From the NCBI GenBank assembly GCA_045116915.1, contig JBGUMQ010000035.1, positions 3,691 to 67,690 of the forward strand: DNA of 64,000 bases, given 5' to 3'. The notes under the pieces are model-generated. The model was given only the letters and a program-made list of their open reading frames with translations. It made no database searches and had not been told where the DNA came from. This DNA comes from UBA9732 sp045116915 (GTDB taxonomy: Bacteria; Spirochaetota; Spirochaetia; Sphaerochaetales; Sphaerochaetaceae). Positions 60,471 through 64,000 of the stretch are shown piece after piece (position 1 is the first letter of the stretch; each line of letters begins with the position of its first letter). The position numbers and the translations under genes were made by a program.

Positions 60471-61925
60471 ATGGCAAAGAAAGCGGATATTGGATTGATC
60501 GGACTTGCCGTCATGGGCGAGAACCTCGTCATGAACATGGAGTCCAAGGGCTTCACGGTCGCAGTCTACAACCGGACGGTCTCCAAGGTCGACGACTTCG
60601 TCGGCGGCCGCGCCAAAGGCAAGAACATCATAGGATGCCACAGCATACAGGAGCTTGCCGACAATCTGGAGAGACCCAGGAAGGTCCTCCTCCTGGTCAA
60701 GGCCGGCCAGCCCGTCGACGACTTCATCGAAAAGCTTCTCACGGTTCTTGAGCCGGGCGATGTCATCATCGACAGCGGGAACAGCCATTTTCCCGACACC
60801 ATCAGAAGATGCGCATATGTCGAGTCCAAGGGCCTCCTCTACATCGGAACCGGAATCTCCGGCGGTGAGGAGGGCGCCCTGAAGGGTCCTTCCATGATGC
60901 CCGGCGGATCGCCTGAGGCCTGGCCCCTGGTCAAGCCGATCTTCCAGGCCGTCTGCGCCAAGGTCGAGGACGGAAGCCCCTGCTGCGACTGGGTCGGCAA
61001 CGGCGGTGCCGGACATTTCGTCAAGATGGTCCACAACGGGATCGAGTACGGCGACATGCAGCTCATCTGCGAGGCCTACCAGCTCATGAAGGACCTCCTG
61101 GGAATGACGCCCGACGAGATGCACGAGGTGTTCACGCAGTGGAACAGCACTGAGCTGGACAGCTATCTGATCCAGATCACAAGCGAGATCCTCGCCAAGA
61201 AGGACGAGGACGGACAGCCCCTGGTCGACAGGATCCTGGACACCGCAGGCCAGAAGGGAACAGGCAAGTGGACGGGAATCGCCGCCCTTGACGAGGGTGT
61301 CCCCCTCACGCTGATCGGGGAAGCTGTGTTCGCCCGCTGTCTCTCCGCCATGAAGGCCGAGCGTGTGGAGGCCTCCGGAGCATACAAGGTCGTCCGCGGG
61401 AAATACGACGGCGACAAGGCACAGATGATAGAGGATATCCGCAAGGCGCTTCTGGCATCCAAGATCATCTCCTATGCCCAGGGTTACGTGCTGATGAGGG
61501 CCGCCGCGAAGAACTACGGCTGGCAGCTCAATTACGGCGGAATCGCCCTGATGTGGAGAGGCGGATGCATCATCAGGTCCACTTTCCTGGGAAAGATCAA
61601 GGAAGCCTATGACAGGAACCCCGAGCTTTCCAACCTGCTTCTGGACCCGTACTTCAAGTCCCTGATCGAAAGCCTTGTACCGTCATGGAGGAAGGTCGTC
61701 GCCAACGCCGCGCTCTGCGGAATCCCGACGCCGGCGTTCTCCAGCGCACTGAGCTATTTCGACGGCTACACCACCGACAGGCTGCCGGCCAATCTCCTGC
61801 AGGCGCAGAGGGACTACTTCGGAGCCCACACATATGAAAGGACAGACGCACCTCGCGGACAGTTCTTCCATACCAACTGGACGGGTGAGGGTGGTTCCAC
61901 CTCGGCTTCCACCTACAACGCCTGA
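60471..61925 (+). CDS. gnd: 6-phosphogluconate dehydrogenase, decarboxylating
   Basis: 484 residues. Oxidises 6-phosphogluconate to ribulose-5-phosphate, CO2 and NADPH. Rossmann GLAVMGENLVMNMESKGFTVAVYNRT, catalytic-Lys region GGAGHFVKMVHNGIEYGDMQLICEAY, GTGKWT, and the C-terminal tail with RTDAPRGQFFHTNW. Full-length bacterial type. Unusual position: within a hexuronate cluster, 17 bases after the PfkB kinase and 12 before the larA homologue. Confidence 0.96.
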   Translation: MAKKADIGLIGLAVMGENLVMNMESKGFTVAVYNRTVSKVDDFVGGRAKGKNIIGCHSIQELADNLERPRKVLLLVKAGQPVDDFIEKLLTVLEPGDVIIDSGNSHFPDTIRRCAYVESKGLLYIGTGISGGEEGALKGPSMMPGGSPEAWPLVKPIFQAVCAKVEDGSPCCDWVGNGGAGHFVKMVHNGIEYGDMQLICEAYQLMKDLLGMTPDEMHEVFTQWNSTELDSYLIQITSEILAKKDEDGQPLVDRILDTAGQKGTGKWTGIAALDEGVPLTLIGEAVFARCLSAMKAERVEASGAYKVVRGKYDGDKAQMIEDIRKALLASKIISYAQGYVLMRAAAKNYGWQLNYGGIALMWRGGCIIRSTFLGKIKEAYDRNPELSNLLLDPYFKSLIESLVPSWRKVVANAALCGIPTPAFSSALSYFDGYTTDRLPANLLQAQRDYFGAHTYERTDAPRGQFFHTNWTGEGGSTSASTYNA

Positions 61926-61937
61926 TGGGGAAAGGCA

Positions 61938-63179
61938 ATGCTGACTGAAAAAGAGATAAGGGACATGGTCGTGGCGGCGCTGGAACAGCGCAAGCCCAAG
62001 AACGTGCTCATGGTCGTTCCCGACTACACGAGGTGCTTCTCCAACGCCGGCCTGATCGCGAACATCGCCTACCACTGGTGCGTGGAGAACAATGTGGGGG
62101 TCGAGCTCCTGGAAGCCCTGGGAACACATGTGCCCATGACGGAAAGGGAGATCAGGGCCATGTACGGCGACATCCCCCTGGACAAGTTCCACGGCCACGA
62201 CTGGCGCAACGACGTGGAGAACATAGGGGAGGTGCCCGCATCATTCGTGGAGGAGGTCACAGAGGGCCTCTGGAAGAAGGGCGTCGCCGTCGAGGTCAAC
62301 AGGATGGTCCTGGACCCGGCTTATGACCTTGTCCTTTCCATCGGACAGGTCGTCCCCCATGAGGTGATAGGCATGGCCAACCAGGCCAAGAACCTCTTCG
62401 TCGGAGCCGGCGGGTCGGACATGATCAACCAGAGCCACATCATCGGTGCCGTCTACGGCATGGAGAGGATGATGGGACGCGACTTCACGCCTGTCAGGAG
62501 GATATTCGACTATGCCTATGAGCATTTCCTCTCCAAGAGGGCCGACATCCTCTGGATGCTGACGGTGTGCACCGCACCGGACGATGTGATACAGACACAC
62601 GGCCTGTTCATCGGAGAGGGACGCAAGCCCCTTGAGGATGCCGTCGCCCTGGCGCAGGAGAAGAACATCGATTACGTCGATACCGGAATCAAAAAGTGCG
62701 TGGTCTACCTCAATGAGAACGAGTTCCACAGCACATGGCTGGGCAACAAGGCCATCTACCGCACCCGCATGGCCATCGCGGACGGGGGTGAGCTGATAGT
62801 CCTGGCTCCGGCTGTGGACAAGTTCGGCGAGGACAGGACAAACGACGCGCTGATCCGCAAATACGGATACAAGGGCCGTCTCCACACTCTGGAGCTGCTG
62901 AACGCGAACGAAGACCTCCAGGCCAACATGGGTGTGGCGGCGCATCTGATCCACGGCTCCAGCGACGGACGTTTCTCCATCACCTATGCCGTGCGCGACA
63001 TATCGCAGAAAGAGATCGAGGATGCCGGCTTCAGGGCCGCTTCCTATGATGATATGGTGAAAAAGTACGATCCCTCGAAGCTCAGCTACGGATACAACAC
63101 CGTCGACGGCGAGGAGATATTCTACATCCCGAATCCTGCTCTGGGTCTTTGGATCAACAGAGAGAAATTCAATTCCTGA
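61938..63179 (+). CDS. LarA-family nickel-pincer racemase/epimerase
   Basis: 413 residues. Homologue of lactate racemase (DUF2088). Key residues are visible and correctly spaced: D-Y-T-R (29-32), GTH with H64 (LarA H108-like), PH141...K151...H167 with the same +10 and +26 spacing as L. plantarum LarA H174, K184, H200 (catalytic base, covalent cofactor Lys, nickel ligand). So it should carry the nickel-pincer (NPN) cofactor and invert a 2-hydroxyacid carbon. Other LarA homologues act on gluconate, malate and further hydroxyacids. With uxuB, a PfkB kinase and gnd before it, a mannonate/gluconate 2-epimerase is the best guess. Confidence 0.85.
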   Translation: MLTEKEIRDMVVAALEQRKPKNVLMVVPDYTRCFSNAGLIANIAYHWCVENNVGVELLEALGTHVPMTEREIRAMYGDIPLDKFHGHDWRNDVENIGEVPASFVEEVTEGLWKKGVAVEVNRMVLDPAYDLVLSIGQVVPHEVIGMANQAKNLFVGAGGSDMINQSHIIGAVYGMERMMGRDFTPVRRIFDYAYEHFLSKRADILWMLTVCTAPDDVIQTHGLFIGEGRKPLEDAVALAQEKNIDYVDTGIKKCVVYLNENEFHSTWLGNKAIYRTRMAIADGGELIVLAPAVDKFGEDRTNDALIRKYGYKGRLHTLELLNANEDLQANMGVAAHLIHGSSDGRFSITYAVRDISQKEIEDAGFRAASYDDMVKKYDPSKLSYGYNTVDGEEIFYIPNPALGLWINREKFNS

Positions 63180-63189
63180 GGAGACCTGC

Positions 63190-64000
63190 ATGAAAGCGTT
63201 CCTTGACGACAACTTCCTTCTGGGCAACACGTGCGCCGAAAGGCTGTACCATGAATATGCGAAGCAGATGCCGATTTTCGACTACCACTGCCATCTCATC
63301 CCCAAGGAGATAGCGGAGAACAAGCGCGAACCGAGCATCACCAGCGCCTGGCTCTACGGCGACCACTACAAGTGGCGCCAGATGCGCACCAACGGCTACG
63401 ACGAGAAGGAAGGGGATGATTTCCAGCGCTTTCTGAACTACGCCGACACCGTCGCCCATGCGATCGGGAATCCCCTGTATCACTGGTCCCATCTGGAGCT
63501 CCAGAGGTTCTTCGGGATAAAGACCCCGCTTTCGCCCGCGACGGCACGGCAGATCTACGACGAGGCCAACGCGAAGCTCGCATCCGACCCGACCCTGGAT
63601 GCCTACGGGATATTCCGCAAGTTCAACGTGTACGCTGTGGGAACCACGGACGACCCTGTGGACTCGCTTGAATACCATCAGGCCATCAGGAAGGCGGGCA
63701 AGACGGACACCAAGGTCATACCGTCGTTCAGACCCGACAAGGCAATGAACATCGATGCCGCCGGTTTCAACGACTACATCGACAGACTTGCTGCCGCGTC
63801 CGGTGTGGGGATCTCATCGGCCGCCGATGTCATGAGCGCGCTGTCCAGGAGGCTGGACTGGTTCACTGCCAACGGATGCCTGGCATCCGACCATGCGATC
63901 ATCGTTCCGCCGTATGCACCTGCGACCGATGCCAAGGTCAACGAGGTCTTCCTCAAGGCCAGGTCAGGAAAGGCCGTGACCGCGGAGGAGGCCGAAATCT
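63190..64000 (+). CDS. uxaC: Uronate isomerase (3' end beyond the window)
   Basis: First 270 codons are in the window; the frame is still open at the end. Converts D-galacturonate to D-tagaturonate and D-glucuronate to D-fructuronate. MKAFLDDNFLLGNTCAERLYHEYAKQMPIFDYHCHLIPKEIAENK has the metal-binding D-Y-H-C-H motif; WLYGDHYKWRQMRTNG, FRKFNVYAVGTTDDPVDSLEYHQ and PSFRPDKAMNI are typical. TGAGGAG precedes the ATG. Supplies substrate for uxaE and uxuB upstream. Confidence 0.96.
   Translation, partial: MKAFLDDNFLLGNTCAERLYHEYAKQMPIFDYHCHLIPKEIAENKREPSITSAWLYGDHYKWRQMRTNGYDEKEGDDFQRFLNYADTVAHAIGNPLYHWSHLELQRFFGIKTPLSPATARQIYDEANAKLASDPTLDAYGIFRKFNVYAVGTTDDPVDSLEYHQAIRKAGKTDTKVIPSFRPDKAMNIDAAGFNDYIDRLAAASGVGISSAADVMSALSRRLDWFTANGCLASDHAIIVPPYAPATDAKVNEVFLKARSGKAVTAEEAEI

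Noticed and set aside
1..64000. CRISPR arrays, rRNA, tRNA, IS elements or prophage genes
   Set aside because: None were seen: no transposase or integrase motifs, no regularly spaced repeats, and no tRNA cloverleaf in the intergenic regions inspected.

Overview
The window looks like a high-GC spirochaete chromosome (Treponema/Sphaerochaeta-like), probably from a gut or other pectin-rich habitat. The main evidence is gene order: rpsB-tsf-frr-uppS-cdsA-dxr-rseP with no pyrH between tsf and frr, as I recall it from Treponema pallidum, and rpsF-ssb-rpsR-(membrane protein)-rplI-dnaB. Secreted binding proteins with a V-F-A cleavage site and no lipobox Cys, and two Wzi-like outer-membrane proteins, also fit. 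The taxonomic call is inference; no rRNA or tRNA gene was seen.

Layout. 1-9227: metG (5' truncated), a MurD homologue missing its catalytic residues, a CPA2-type antiporter, asnA and two tandem Wzi-like proteins. 9344-12072: methionine ABC transporter metN-metI-metQ; metQ has its own promoter and a Met-rich 22-codon leader peptide. 12275-17727: branched-chain amino acid transporter livK-H-M-G-F plus a CBS-ACT protein. 17728-21104: a lower-GC accessory island with hipBA behind three operator copies, an HTH-Fic protein with an inverted-repeat operator, and a start-less gene remnant. 21105-24512: a three-gene acyltransferase/glycosyltransferase operon that includes a GT8-PlsC fusion. 24681-29141: a tiny AURKAIP1/COX24-type gene diverging from the rpsF-dnaB cluster. 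29142-35450 (minus): rpsB to rseP.

35690-64000 is almost entirely one pectin/hexuronate catabolic locus. It has a 1042-residue chimeric regulator, an Lpl-type ABC importer, a signal-less GH105-GH28 fusion, a galactarate module (DapA-family aldolase, garR, garD), a Gfo/Idh/MocA oxidoreductase, a LamG-like/FG-GAP protein of unknown activity, kdgK, eda, kduD, a divergent TIM-barrel gene, kduI, uxaE, uxuB, a second PfkB kinase, gnd, a LarA-family epimerase and uxaC (truncated by the window end). Imported oligogalacturonides would be cut in the cytoplasm. Unsaturated ends would go through KduI/KduD to KDG, then KdgK/Eda. Galacturonate would go through UxaC, UxaE and UxuB to D-mannonate.

The most interesting inference is that the block uxuB-pfkB-gnd-larA(-uxaC) encodes a shunt: D-mannonate is epimerised at C2 to D-gluconate by the nickel-pincer LarA homologue, phosphorylated by the divergent PfkB kinase, and decarboxylated by Gnd to ribulose-5-phosphate. 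This would link pectin breakdown to NADPH and pentoses without mannonate dehydratase. The second most interesting is the candidate methionine attenuator in front of metQ.
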